Assembly: GCA_030762935.1 (NCBI GenBank) | Contig: CM060895.1 | Span: 74,507,001-74,571,000, forward strand | DNA from: Hymenopus coronatus | Lineage: Eukaryota > Arthropoda > Insecta > Mantodea > Hymenopodidae | Reading direction: 5' to 3' | Length of the DNA: 64,000 nt | Shown: positions 21,705-33,639 of the stretch, one piece after another | Layout of the letters: each line of letters starts with the position of its first letter | Position numbering within the stretch: position 1 is the stretch's first letter | Made by a program: the position numbers and the translations under genes | The notes under the pieces: generated by a model | What the model was told of the DNA's origin: nothing | Databases searched by the model: none | What the model saw: the letters and a program-made list of their open reading frames with translations, nothing else

Positions 21705-21906
21705 ACGTCCTTAACCTGTTTGGTCATATCAGACGAATAACATCGGCGAAATGATCTCGGGTCTGGAGCTTAAAGTTACGACATTCTCAGAATAAGGGAA
21801 ACCCCCGGAAAAAAGCTTCTCCGGTTAACTCGCTCAAAGTGATATTCGAACTCGCAACCTGTTGAATGTGAGCCACATACGCTACCCCTTACTAATCAGG
21901 CGAGCT
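21705..21906 (-). repeat. tRNA-derived SINE, family D
   Basis: The minus strand reads AGGTTGCGAGTTCGAATATC as B box. The tail includes CCAGACCCGAGATCATTTCG and the complement of GGTCATATCAGACGAATAAC. Its relatives are at 26108-26347, 33466-33553 and 46888-47118. Confidence 0.7.
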
Positions 21907-22730
21907 TCTAAACATTGTTTCACAAACTCTAACTTCATGCTATGAAAACATAAATGTTATGCCTGTAATTTGAAATAATTGAAAAATAAAAAAAAAAGTC
22001 ACTGAAAAAAAAACATTCCTTTGTTGTCGCTAAAAATTCTCAAATTTGTGAAAAAGAATAAACATTTACATAATTTAAAATTTATGTCAAATGCATACAA
22101 AGAATTTTGTTTTTGTAATTCAGAATATTTCTAATTTATCGTAAAAAAGGAAACCTGCCTCTAGCATTGCCCTTAAAACTGTATGTAAAGATTAAGTAGA
22201 AACTGTTTTCTCCCAATTCTATTATTGTGGTATCTTGGAAGCTTATAAATTCAAATTAGGTGCTATAGAATTCGTAAACTTTCTACATTTCACTTTCAAG
22301 GTTTTTTTTTCTTATGAAACAATCATTGGCAAAGATTCAAAGTTTTGTTAGAAGACTTTCGGCGATAAAAACATGGCGTAACGTATTGTTATATGCATCC
22401 ATTACCGTATACGCTTGCTTGGGAATCCTCTCACTTCGGCTGACAGCCAGATTTCCTTTCTCTTTTCGCGATACCTTTACACAAAGCAGGAAAGTAAGAG
22501 AGAGGAACGCAAACTGCGTGTCATAATTGTTGAGCGGTAGTCCGATACGCAAAGCGTACAGGAAACTCTTCCCCTTCCTGGAAGATGGCGCTTGGAATAC
22601 GTGGGTGTGCAAGAGAAACTTGAATATACACCTTTGGTATGCCTTCAGAACGAAGTCGATACAACGAAATGGAGGGAGGAAGCAACCAAGAAAGAGAGAA
22701 AGAAAGAAATCTATCTAATAGGTAGTTGTA
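21907..22730. other. Unassigned sequence, GC-richer middle
   Basis: 22360-22620 is less AT-rich than its surroundings and holds overlapping small frames on both strands (22314-22526, 22337-22612, 22592-22828). None shows a domain I recognise. Confidence 0.35.
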
Positions 22731-22734
22731 TCAC

Positions 22735-23555
22735 GAATCTTAGTATGTATTTATTCTTTGCAATTGGGCACTGCCCGGAGGCAGAGTTAAATGTACAAAA
22801 TTCATTTACAACAATAATCTTAAATTAGATTAAGAAGTTATAAAACTCATATTATATATTCATGTTTTTTTTTCTAAATGCCAAACTACTTATTATTCAG
22901 TATAGCAATACTTATGTCAACTACCAGCTAGTTTATAAACAGTTATTATGAAGCCTCAACATTAAAACTACATATTACTAGTATATACATTAATAATAAT
23001 ATACTTTAATACAGTTTTCGAAGTCCTTAATTACTTCACAATATTTACTCAAATTAACTAACATTTATTCTCTAATTTATTCCTAAACTTCTTTTGAGGT
23101 CAGAGGGCAACCCTGAAAGACTGCTACAGGCAATTCATTCCATTCTTCAATGGACCTATTAACAAAAGAAAATGTTCCTAAATCGGTTCTGTACCTTCTA
23201 CCGTTAGTTTTATACAAATGATCCGTAATATGCATTTAAAACAGTATAAACTTTAAATAGTGCGATAACCTATGTGTTTTACGCCTAACTTTTTAGCGGC
23301 TTCCATTTATTCTGTTCGTCTTTCGTAAGTCCAAAATCTTTACCCCTCTTTATGAATTTAACCGCCATCTCTGCATTTTTTCCAGCGAATCAGTTTAACT
23401 CTGTATGGGTCCCAGCATGCTACTCCATATTCCATAACTGGCCGCACTAAGGACTTGTAGGCAATTTCCCTGGTCTTTTTGCTCCCCTTCTTCAGTGTTC
23501 TCATTACGAAGTGCAATGTCTTCCACGCTTTCCTAGATGATCCCCTCATCCGGCA
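22735..23555 (-). pseudogene. Non-LTR retrotransposon, 3' end: RT C-terminus and 3' UTR
   Basis: The minus strand from 23549 reads SSRKAWKTLHFVMRTLKKGS, then TREIAYKSLVRPVMEYGVAC and WDP. This is the region after the RT fingers-palm in a large insect LINE group, where a variant of 'S-L-V-R-P-x-x-E-Y-x-x-x-x-W-D-P' is nearly invariant. After frameshifts the closing block appears at about 23220-23090: NGRRYRTDLGTFSFVNRSIE, then EWNELPVAVFQGCPL. Several stops lie between. The remaining 350 bp resembles a 3' UTR and ends at AATAAATACATAC near 22740 (minus strand), a typical LINE tail. It is a 5'-truncated, inactive copy. Confidence 0.8.
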
Positions 23556-23662
23556 CTACTTGACAAGCACACCCCCAAATATTTGCAGTTGTATCGGTTG
23601 ATTTTACGGAAGCAGTTCAATAAGTAGGTATTTCCAAATAGATGGTGTTAGGGAGCGTTTTT

Positions 23663-24392
23663 TACTTTCTCTACACGTACCTGTACATATGTATAGAGAA
23701 GGTAAAACGTTTTTGGAAAAAGGTCCGTTTGTGTTCGTGTCTGTGAACACGGTAACTCAAAAACGAAAAGTTGGTAAAATACAAAATTTTGTATTTAAGT
23801 TTAGTATCTTCCAACGATGCGAGACGAAGATTTCAAGAAAGTCGCCCCCCCCCCCGCTCCAAATTAGCCTTTACATGAAAAAATTCGAAATTTTTTATTT
23901 TCTCAAAAATGGCTACGATTTTTATAACATCTTATATACAAGATATTTACATGTCAAATAAAATGTATATCTTTTTCTTGGAATATCCTCTAAAGACCTC
24001 TTTATTCTGTAAAACGTAGGAGATAGACAAAAATTCACTTAATAGGAATGAAGAGCTCGTTAAAACACACAATTTATGTCATATACATTTTTTTTCTGGA
24101 GTTAATCGTTTTTTAGATATTCCTTGTTATTGGTTTCAGCTTTAAAAAACTTATACTTTTTTCATACAGGAATTTGGCAACTGCTGTTCATACAAACAAA
24201 GGAACTTTAGTCATATAGCAACCAGCTTTTGTTTATCACTTTAACCTATGGTGCACCCTTATTTCGCTTCTACTTACAAGGAAGCAACTAATAAGACTAT
24301 TTTTTTCTGGGTTAGCATGAAGTAAATAGTTTAACAATAAATAATATAGAGATCTAGAGAAAGTCATGTGAATGGCTCACATCAAATTTTTT
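23663..24392 (+). repeat. R1 tandem unit 1
   Basis: It starts with ACTTTCTCTACACGTACCTG and the opposite hairpin arm TATAGAGAAGG, and passes through the TGTCTGTGAACACG, AAAATACAAAATTTTG and GCCTTTACATG landmarks. It ends with GAGAAAGTCATGTGAATGGC followed by poly-T, directly before the next unit. Confidence 0.85.
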
Positions 24393-25038
24393 ACTTTCTC
24401 TACACCCACTATGTACGTATTGTATAGAGAATGTATTGCATTCCACCCAAAAAATCAATTTCGATATTTCACCGGAAATAGACGTATCCTATATCCAAAA
24501 AGAGCATTTTCAGAGAAAGGTCCATATGTGTGCGTTTTCGTGTGTATGTTGGCGTGTCTGTGAACACGACTACTCAAAAACGAAAAGTTGGTAAAATACC
24601 AAACTTGGTATTTGTTTAGCATTTTCCAGGTATACAACACGAAGATTTTGAGAAAAATTCCCCCACCACAAATTACTCTTTACATACAAAACATTTCGAA
24701 AGTTTTGATTTTCTCTAAAATGGCTAACGATTTTGATTAAAATACGGTATATTGCATTCATTTACATGGTAAATAAATTTGATATTTTGAATTTTCTGCG
24801 AATAGCCTCTGAAGACCTTATTCTGGATAAATTTTGCAGAATTTTGCGTAACTGGTAAACCGTAAGAGTTAGACAAGATCTAGCTACACAAAAAAGGTAG
24901 ATCTCGTTAAAACACACAATTTATTTCATATACTTTTTTCGTGGGATTGACAAATTTTTTAGGATTCCTTGTTATATATTTCAGATTTAAAATAGAGATG
25001 TAGAGAAAGGCATGTGAATGGAACACATCAGATTTTTT
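24393..25038 (+). repeat. R1 tandem unit 2, shorter
   Basis: A head at 24393, the full middle, then a shortened 3' part that jumps from the CCTTGTTATATATTTCAG block to the tail GTAGAGAAAGGCATGTGAAT. It ends at the poly-T directly before unit 3. Confidence 0.85.
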
Positions 25039-26074
25039 ACTTTCTCTAACGTACTATATACATAGTGTATAGAGGATATATTGTATTTCACCCAAGAGAT
25101 TTCCCTAGAAATATATATTATGAGCGTCTCCCGAGTCTGAAAAAAGCCGTGTATTGGTATTGAAGTTTATCTTCCAAGGATGCGACACGAATATTTTCAA
25201 CAAAATCCCCCCACCCTAAACTACCGTTTCTATGGAAAACTTTTTCCACATTTTTATTTTTCTCAGAAATAATCTAATGATTTTGATTAAAATGCCGTAT
25301 ATTTAAGTTATTCAAAACACTGAGTATATTTTGAATTTTCTGGAAATAGCCTCTGAAGAACACTTTGATGTGATTGACTTTTGCAGAATTTTTCTTAACG
25401 GTTAAACCGTAAGAGATAGACGAAACTTACTACACCAAAGATGTGTATCTCGTAAAACACAATTTATGCCATATGCTTATTTGTTGTAGAGTGGACCGTT
25501 TTCAAGTTTGGTTTCAATTTTAAAACACTTACGCTTTCTTCAGATAGGAACTGTCAGCTTTTCTTATTATTTTACTCCTAACCAAGCAAAGAAACCAATT
25601 GACTGCCTCAGTGTTCGAGTGGTCAGCGAGCTGACTTCTCACCCGGAGTTCTCGGGTTCGATTTCCGGCTGGAGTGGGGAATTTTGCTTTAGCTAGAATT
25701 ATTCCCTATCCTCCACAGTATCTAAAGTATGTATGTGAGAGTGAATGTTTGTGTTTGAGGAAAATAAAAATGATTTAAACGAAACGTAAAAGAACCTATA
25801 GACAACAAGTTATTTCAAGTGCAAAGATGTTAAAGGGGGCTATATAAATGAAAAAAAAAAGAGGCCAATTTAATGACAATCGCATAAGGATAGCTTTTTA
25901 AAACATTTGACTATAGTTTTAGCATAGCGCATTCCACTAGTTTCCTTCTACTTATAAGCAACTAAGTGATAAATATATTCTGCTAATATTTATCTCGATT
26001 AGCATAAGGAGAAGAATCTTTTCTAAGAAGTCTGTTTGTAGAACAGTTTTAGAGTAACACATCAGATATTTTTT
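25039..26074 (+). repeat. R1 tandem unit 3, interrupted by a SINE
   Basis: The head starts at 25039 (ACTTTCTCTAACGTACTATA). The body runs to about 25590, continues after SINE family F (25598-25865), and ends with GAGTAACACATCAGATATTT near 26074. Confidence 0.8.
25598..25865 (+). repeat. tRNA-derived SINE, family F
   Basis: The head reads GTGTTCGAGTGGTCAGCGAG as A box and GGGTTCGATTTCCGGC as B box. The tail ends in CTATATAAATG followed by an A-rich run. It splits R1 unit 3, so it inserted after that unit formed. It is the only copy of this family in the window. Confidence 0.75.
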
Positions 26075-26107
26075 CTCGAAGTTTACCAAGAATTGTGTGC
26101 GTTTTTT

Positions 26108-26347
26108 TAGTTCTTTAATTTAGTTGGTCATATCTGACGATGAATGAAATTGATGAAATTATGTTCAAATGATCTCAGGGTCCATGGAGCTTAAAGTTCT
26201 TCGAAATTTGTCTTCTTAGGGTAAGGGAAAATCTCGAGAAAAAAAAACAAAACAACCTTATCCTGATAAGTCACCTTAAGCGAGATTCGAACTCGGGACT
26301 TGTTGAATGTGAGGCAGACACGCTTCCACACACTACTCAAGCGGGCG
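26108..26347 (-). repeat. tRNA-derived SINE, family D
   Basis: The complement of GCGAGATTCGAACTCGGGAC is the B box. TTGAATGTGAGGCAGACACG and TGGTCATATCTGACGATGAA match the other family D copies. Confidence 0.8.
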
Positions 26348-26984
26348 ATTCATTTTTCACCTGTAGTCGGAAACGATTTGAGATTTTTTTCAGAAACTGG
26401 TTTACAATACCTGCTTAAATTACTATCCTATCATATTATATTCCTTGGTGTTAATGTGATTCTTCCTTGATTTGCCAGCACTTTTCGAATGCTTATTCTT
26501 AGCAACTTACAAGAACAGGCGAAGTAGAGGGATGTTAGTTACAACGTGTTTCTGAAACCTTGCCCCTCTGACATGTTTCTTTTCTTTTCCCATACCCCTG
26601 ATTTGAATGACGTATGTGTTAAATCTGTGTAATTGTCAGGTAATAAAACAGTCATATATATGCACGTATTTTCGTCATCCTGAACGGCAGGTTTAAACCA
26701 CAGGGTTCTCCTAAATATTTGTTAAGAATCTACATGTAGTCATTTGTTTCTTAGGTTAGGAAGCAATGACAACAAATAAGACAACAATTCTCTTCAATTA
26801 TAAAGTAAATTATGTTAAAGATGAATTATTTTGTATCGCACAACATATTAAACTAGAGAAGTGAATGAGAGACGATTAGTGCACGTGATAATTAAGATGT
26901 AGAAAAAAGAAAACAGAGTTTAGGACCCGTATTTCCATTTTATAAGTCCTCGTTTTAGGCTTTCTATATCCTTAAAATACGAAA
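26348..26984. other. Unassigned sequence
   Basis: No coding frame above background and no repeat block recognised. Confidence 0.35.
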
Positions 26985-27568
26985 GTCATCCAGATAGTAA
27001 AGAATGATTTCACATAACTAAATAACGTAAGATATCAAATCAATATTTCACAACGTAATCGCCATTGCTGCAAAAACATTTATGGTACCAGTTTTTCAAG
27101 CCGATATTATATTATACCTTATCTCCCACCACCAAAGACCTGAGTCAGGTCGTCACTACCACTTTGAAGTTGTCTTTGATTGGGGACTCTTCCACCAAAA
27201 GGTCATGTGATACGTCGGTTTTCCTGACTTTTGTTTTCGACTCCTCCGTAACGAGTAATGAACTTCCACACGGATCTTCGTCTGCACCTGATTCATTAAA
27301 TATTAGCAAGTTTCCTCTCTGAAGACTCCTTCATTGTATTTCACCATACACTTGCGTTATTTGCCTATAAATTTCGATTGGCCGAACATTCTGTGCAATT
27401 TAAAAAACGAATCAAGTAGAAGAGTAACATGGATTGAAAAACTGGTACCACGTCACAATGACAATTATGTTGACAAATAGAATGAGACTCTATATATTTG
27501 TAAATAAAAGTTTTGTGTTGATATCTTCCGTTATTTAGTTATGCCAAATCGTTCTTTACCTTCTGAGC
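26985..27568. mobile_element. Palindromic mariner-type deletion derivative, copy 2
   Basis: It has the same layout as 17578-18228. Inverted ends include CATAACTAAATAAC at 27012 and its complement at 27530-27543. A transposase C-terminus on the minus strand (LKNWYHKCFCSNGDYVVKY, about 27105-27045) faces away from another on the plus strand (IEKLVPRHNDNYVDK and stop, about 27435-27480). The shared centre (TTTCGATTGGCCGAACATTC) is at about 27373. Confidence 0.6.
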
Positions 27569-28490
27569 GAACTTCGTATATTGGTTAAGTTTTCTTTGTA
27601 TTTCATAATTATCAACACCAATATTTATTTTGCTTTTCTTATTTATAAACTTATTTAATAAAAGTTCACTTTAACAACAATCAAACACACAATATATTTA
27701 CTATATCCTTTGCATTACTTAATAAAGTAGAAGATAACTAAAAAGTATATTCAGGTAATAATGCCAGAAACTATTCTATATTATCACTTAAAGGTATATA
27801 TTTCACAAGACGTTGCTCTGTCAACATTTTTATCGTAAGAAAAAGTACACAATTAGTTTGATTTCTCTTGCCTTTTGCTGGTGAGAAGGGAGATTGCATT
27901 ACATAACTACATGCATGCCAAATTTTCTGGCATGAAAATGTTGAAGAAAAGATTCTGTTCACAGAAAATGTCATAGATGCTAATGCTGCAGGTTCGAGGG
28001 ATCTACTTTTACTGTGTATTTTTTCTGCCCGGAATACCAACAAATCCCCTTGATGTCTTAAAAGCCAGGATTGCGTTTAATAATCCTCTGCAGCATATGG
28101 CTCCTATTGGTCTGGGTACTTCTTTTCTGGAAACATTGCCTATAGCATCCAAAGCCTCTTTGAGTGGCAGGGTTGTGCTTTTCAAGGAAAGTAGAGCTTC
28201 TGATGTGCCTATAGGTTATTTCGAAACGTACCGAACTAAGATGTAAATATTGCTGCTCACATCCTATGTGGTAGGAAAATATAGTTTACACTCAATGCAG
28301 GTACATGAATAAAATGCCTAATCAGCATGGATTAGACAGTTATCCAGAAACAAAGCAGAGCGCCTGGCCCCGCTACCAGAAGTAACATAGGTAACTTGGT
28401 AAGCGCCGCGTCGCTTGCTTTCACAGCGTATTCATAAGCATGCCGACAGGCTTCACAATGGCTAGCTCACATTAATCCCGCTTAGAACCT
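27569..28490. other. Unassigned sequence with one small plus-strand frame
   Basis: A frame of 89 codons at 27977-28246 (contains TNPLDVLKARIAFNNPLQHM) has balanced composition, unlike the low-complexity frames around it. I do not recognise it and see no splice or start context that proves it. It may be an unknown transposon fragment. Confidence 0.3.
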
Positions 28491-28494
28491 TTAG

Positions 28495-29390
28495 TTATTT
28501 GTTTATTCTTTTAACAAATTTTACCATAACAGGCAGTGAATGAAAGGAAATTACTGTGAAAATAAGCTGGGATATCTACACCGCCTCACACTAAATTTAA
28601 GGGACATGCATATGCGAATGAATTTTCGAAATTTCATATTTTTGTATGGATTTTTTTAAAGTTTTACTGTGGTTGCTTTGCTATTTAGTTAACCTGTATA
28701 AAATGCATCCACATTGGATAATTATTTCTAAGACAATAAATTATTTTATAAAAATCATGTAAATATGTCGCAAAATCCAGATGTCCCATGTGTCTCATAA
28801 CTTGATAAAACTGGTTACAATGTTGCAGTTGAAGATTTGAAACAAGCAAAAGTCGCATGAAAAGATATTTGAAATATAATCGTGAACTTGTTATAAACCC
28901 AGAAGAAAATCTAACTCCTAAAATAAACCACATTTTCAATGAAAAATAATTATTGGTATTATGTATTTTGTATTATGTATTTTGTCCTAAAGAACGTCAC
29001 TATAGATACGTATGCACTTTCTGGAAAATTGCAATTGCACCTTGAGTCGCGCGGAATATTTTAGAAACGTGAAAATATAGATTTAAAATATATATTATAA
29101 AATAGGTTATAAAGACTTGTATTGTACAATCTTTATATGACTGAGCTAGAAGAAAGATGTCTATTGAAACCCAAAGATTGTATCTATTTACTGCAACAAA
29201 TATTCTAGATCTTTCGAACAATTTTGGTGCCTTGTCTCTTAATGTTAGTGATTGTGAGAATGGAGACAAGGGACTCATGAAGACAACAGATGAAATAATA
29301 ATAGAAAAGTATGGTAGATCAACTTAAAAATAAATACATTTTGCAGTGAGACAAGTACTTCATTTTGTCTTTAGTTTGAAATATTAAATG
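28495..29390 (+). repeat. Unnamed dispersed repeat R2, copy 2
   Basis: Collinear with 830-1640 (see that entry). Both copies carry TTAGTTATTTGTTTATTCTT, the AAAGGAAATTACTG region, CATATTTTTGTATGGATT, and a TGTCTCATAA-like block. No coding capacity is visible. Confidence 0.55.
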
Positions 29391-30054
29391 AAACATTTGT
29401 ATATTTAACAGCAAATTTTTGTTGAAAGCTGTAAGTTGTTGAGACATTATATTAAGATAAGAACAAAATAATTAAGATAATAAGTACGAGATACTAGTGG
29501 TTGGGGTGAAAGACTGTGCTTTGCAGCCTTTCGTCTTTAGCGTAAAAGCTGGGACAGGTTTGTTGATAACTCACGAGTAGAAACCCTGTGTTGCTAAGCG
29601 CTTGTCATGAAAACAATCACACTCTAAAGTGCGAGTGCGTGGTCAATGTGCTTCGCGAGCTGCCTAATCTCAAAATGTTATTTTCAATGCTATATAAAAA
29701 ACGCCTAAAAGAGGTTCAGGTTGCGACATATTTCGGACTAGTTGAATGATAGCTATAAGATTGTTATATGCCTATAATTTGGTGTATACTTTTAGTGCCT
29801 TGATATAGGCAGAAGAAGCAACAATAGTGGGAACCTCGTGTAAATATAATATTTTTGCATTCTAAGAATTGAAATTGTTGAACATTTCAGGTAGCAAAAT
29901 CTCATTTAGCCGACTTAAGTCCTATTAATTTCATATTGTTAGCCCCATGGAACTATGAAACCTAATAATATCCTGCAAATGGTTCATTAAATGGAAAGCA
30001 AAACAGCATCTGATCTGTTACAATTCAGCTAATTTTTCTAACTACTTTATTCTT
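29391..30054. other. Unassigned sequence
   Basis: The stretch 29495-29660 is somewhat GC-richer but shows no tRNA box or frame that I can name. Confidence 0.3.
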
Positions 30055-30398
30055 ATATAAACTCTACAATCTATTCTAAGAAAGCTTTTTTTTCACGTTA
30101 ATCGAGATTATAATGTTTGCAGAATTTATCGTACTGCAATGTATAACGAACCAGGGAATACATTTGGCATAAACGATAGTTGAATCTTTTAAGAACAATA
30201 CATGAAAGCTGCCGAACTTTTCTAAACATTTTTCTAAACTTGGTAATTAAGTTTTCGTTTTTGAGCTATCCTGTTCACACATGCTCGTGAGAGCAAGCCT
30301 TTCTCTAAAATGCTTTTTATTTATTCAAGAGAATAATTCCGGTATGTAATTTTTGGTGAAATGCAATACATTTTCTACCTATATATTAGGGAAAGTAA
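30055..30398 (-). repeat. R1 copy with internal deletion
   Basis: Tail text (GTTAATCGAGATTATAATG) is followed at once by the head half (TTCGTTTTTGAGCTATCC, TGGTGAAATGCAATACATTT, GGGAAAGT). About half of the unit is missing in between. Confidence 0.65.
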
Positions 30399-30431
30399 AA
30401 TAATAATAATATAATAATAATAATAATAATA
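30399..30431. repeat. AAT trinucleotide microsatellite
   Basis: An AAT/ATA run of about 10 units with one interruption, starting at the terminal AAAGTAAAA of the R1 copy. Confidence 0.85.
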
Positions 30432-30529
30432 GTGAGAAAGAACTAAGAAATAATGCTATAAGAGAAAAAAATGGTGCCCCAGTTGCATGACTTTTTGTTC
30501 CATACAGAGCCAGAATTGGGCTTACTACC

Positions 30530-31252
30530 TGCTTCTGTGTAAGTAGAAGGTTAAATCCACAGATCTTTTAAAAGCTAAGAGAAACAATAGAAATTCGGCT
30601 CTCTGTTTGCTAGGAGTAAACAAGCGAGAGACGAAAAGAAAGATGTCTCCCGCTTAAAAAATGTTTTAAGTACTTTAAAACTGAAACCAAAAACTCGGAA
30701 TAACTCGAAAACGGTTAACTCTACAAAAAAATGTGTCATTAACTCTGTATTTTAATGAGATCGACATCTTTTATATAATATCTTTTTGTCTATCTCTTAC
30801 GGTTTACCAGTTATACAAAACTTTTACAAAGTCACCCAGAATGAAGAGGTCTTCAGAGACTATTTTCAGGAAATTCAACATATACATTTCGTTTGACGTT
30901 AAAATCCCTTAAACATATGACGATTTTAATAAAAATCGTTTGAGCCATTTTTAGAAAATCAAAATGTTGGAAAAATATTCTATATAAAGGGTAGTTGAGA
31001 TCGGGAGATTTCCTTGAAAATCTTGTTGCGTCCATTGAAGTAACTGAACTTAAATACAAAATTTGGCATTTAACAGACTTTTAATTTTTTAGCTATGCTG
31101 CCCTCCCACACTCAGTCATGTTTCTAATATTTTTTTTTAATTCATGAGTTTGAAAACATATATTTTAGGTGAAATTTCGGTATCAAATTTTTGGGTGGAA
31201 TATAACAACTTCTCTATCCACTATGTGCATTGTACACACGAGCTAGAGAAAG
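30530..31252 (-). repeat. R1 copy, near full length
   Basis: Good match in minus orientation: AACTCGAAAACGGTTAACTC, GAATGAAGAGGTCTTCAGAG, GGTATCAAATTTTTGGGTGG, and ends GCTAGAGAAAGT at 31241-31252. Confidence 0.85.
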
Positions 31253-31463
31253 TAAACATGAATATTTAGTACTCATTATTAGACAAGAATGACATGCCAG
31301 AAGCAAGAATGAAAATAGGTTACTGAGAAGGCATTGAAATGAAGTCCATTTTGCAAAAAGAGAAAAGGAAGACCTCGAAGCACATGGACGCGGAAAATAA
31401 CTAGAATGAGAGCAAGGGGACTGGTAGATGTGAAATAGATAGACCAGTGGAGATGAACATTTT

Positions 31464-32262
31464 TACTTTCTCTACACTTACTATGTACATAGTGGATAGA
31501 GAAGGTATTGAATTACACCCAAAAATCCGATATCGATATTGCACCAGAAATATGCGTTTTAGGGTCCCCTGTGTAATAAAAAAACGATTTTTAGAAAATC
31601 GTTCGTGTGTGTTGTGTCCACGTGTCTGAACACGATAACTCAAAAACGAAAAGCAGTAAAATATCAAACTAGGCTTATAAGTTTAGTATCTTCCAAGGTT
31701 GCGACACGAATATTTTGAGGAAAATTCCCCTCACCCCAAACTGCCCTTTACATGGAAAAATTTTCGAAAATTTTGATTTTCTCAAAAATGGCTCTAATTA
31801 TTTAAATTGAAATACTTTATATAAAAGATATTTACAGGACAAATAAAATATATATCTTTAATTTTCTGGGAGAGGCCTCTGAAGACCTGAATTTTGCGAA
31901 TCATGTAAACTGTAAGAGATAGACAAAACCTCACTACATAAAATATGTAGATCTCGTTAAAACACAATATTTATGTCATATTCATTTTTTTATTAGAGTT
32001 GACCATTTTTTTAAATATTTATTATTGATTTTCGTTTTAAAATACATTTGTCAACTCCACGCAATGCATAGAAACGATTTCATCCACATGGCCACCATTT
32101 GACTATCGTTTTAGCCTAGTGTATTCCATTATTTCCGTTCTGCTTACAATAAAGCATTTCTGCTAATATTAATCTCGATTAGCATGAGGTAGAGAGAAGC
32201 ATAAGCTTTTAAAAAGCAATTTTCTGTCGAGATTAGAGAGTCATATCTTTCATATGACTTTA
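31464..32262 (+). repeat. R1 copy, near full length
   Basis: The head ACTTTCTCTACACTTACTAT is at 31464. The middle has CTCAAAAACGAAAAGCAG and TTCCAAGGTTGCGACACGAA. The tail has ATCTCGATTAGCATGAGGTA and GAGAGTCATATC. It lies opposite in orientation to the copy ending at 31252. Confidence 0.85.
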
Positions 32263-32839
32263 GGTACAGAGAAAGATGAAGCTATCAAAACTTTGTATAT
32301 AAATTATTAGTGTTGTTATAATACACCATTATATTATTTTAAAGCTGTTTTTAAACGGTCGGGGTAGATTAACTTTCTATATCTCACCCGTGTCCATTTC
32401 TCTAACATGTTAAGCTGACGGAAACCAGCAACTCAAGCTGATTGGTGGAACACCGTTAGTGCCCCGGAGCTGCGTTTATGTCGGCTTGCCTTTTATGTCA
32501 GAGGTAAACACGATAAACTAAGCTACTTTATGCAGGGGAATTCAATTTGAGGTACGATAAAGCACAGACCGACCAGCTAGCTTGTCTGAAAGGCGTCTCC
32601 ATGACCTTCCCCAACATACGCACGGGATCTTCACGTGTGACCTTGAGACCACTAGAGCCTCCCCTCTATCCCTCCCCACACAAATGGGATTTTCAGCAGC
32701 GTAGTGCTCTCTACGGAATGTTAATGGACAGTCTGTTGCTTAGATCTGTTTTGTGTGCAAGTCCACGTAAAAGGTACAATATCGATTCCTTTTCAAGCAC
32801 TGTTATGAGTCAATATACAATTTGCACTTCTATTTTCAT
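32263..32839. other. Unassigned sequence, GC-richer
   Basis: 32360-32760 is less AT-rich than average. A 100-codon plus frame (32547-32849) has no recognisable domain. Confidence 0.3.
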
Positions 32840-33130
32840 TATAAGGTGATCTCAAACCGTGGTCTAAGGATAACATGCTAGCCTCTGATTCCCATGGAGG
32901 CGGGTTCAAGCATTGCGGAGGTTAATGGATCTTTTTTCGGGCTCAAAAAGCATGAATATGACTTCCCTCGGAAAGAAAGTAAAGCCGTTGGTTCCGTGCT
33001 GTAGATTTACGGCACATAAAAGAACCTCAGGCCAGATAAACAGGCATCTGAGCAAAATTAAACGTTCTTTCACGCCCATTATAGAATGGAATGCTGAGAA
33101 ATTTCCAGTAGTAAATATGTCGTAAAAGTG
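32840..33130 (+). repeat. tRNA-derived SINE, family B, near full length
   Basis: Head GTGGTCTAAGGATAACATGC, B box GGCGGGTTCAAGCATTG, then TTTTTCGGGCTCAAAAAGC, CCCTCGGAAAGAAAGTAAAG and AGAACCTCAGGCCAGATAAA. It aligns with 9740-9925 and with the complements of 2640-2845 and 4786-4990. Confidence 0.8.
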
Positions 33131-33189
33131 GGCGTTAAACACTATTAAAACAAATTGTTCTTGCACAATGCTAATAATTCAGTTTTTAT

Positions 33190-33465
33190 ACTGTCGTAAT
33201 TAAGATTATATGAACAATCCTTTGTCTATATGCTGCGGTTTATCAGTTATGCAAAACTGAGCAAAATTAATCTAGAATGAAAAGGTCTTCATAGGCTATT
33301 CCCAGAATATTCAAAACACATATTTTGTCATGTATATATCTTATATAGACTATTTAATAAAAATCGTAGAAGCCATTTTTGAGAAATTGAAAAGTTTAGA
33401 AACTTCTTCCATGTAAAGTGTAGTTTGGAGTGACGGAAGATTTTCCTCAAAATCTTCTAGCAAAT
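33190..33465 (-). repeat. R1 middle fragment
   Basis: GGTTTATCAGTTATGCAAAA, TAGAAGCCATTTTTGAGAAA and GATTTTCCTCAAAATCTTC in order. It is cut by SINE family D at 33466. Confidence 0.75.
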
Positions 33466-33553
33466 CAGTCCGCGAGGTTCGAACTCGCGACCTGTTGAAT
33501 GTTAGGCAGACACACTACCACCACCACCACCACCACGCTACCCAGACGGGCAA
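33466..33553 (-). repeat. tRNA-like head of SINE family D with a CCA expansion
   Basis: The complement reads as GAGTTCGAACCTCGCGGAC, with GCCTAACATTCAACAGGTCG next to it. In the A-box part a run of CCA/ACC triplets (33513-33537) has expanded compared with 21890 and 26320. The SINE tail is absent. Confidence 0.7.
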
Positions 33554-33639
33554 CTTTGTTGTTATTTTGAATTTATCAATACTTATAGTTTTCTAAAAGC
33601 TGAGTTCGTTATTGCTTTCTTCAATCGTTATTCGTTTTG

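Noticed and set aside
23663..23760. Helitron end for R1 (TCTCTAC start plus a hairpin)
   Set aside because: A Helitron 5' TC and a 3' hairpin followed by CTRR would be expected at opposite ends. Here hairpin and TCTCTA are at the same end, no CTRR is seen, and the tail ends in a T run.
29495..29660. Possible SINE head
   Set aside because: GC-richer, but no B box was found on either strand and no second copy in the window.
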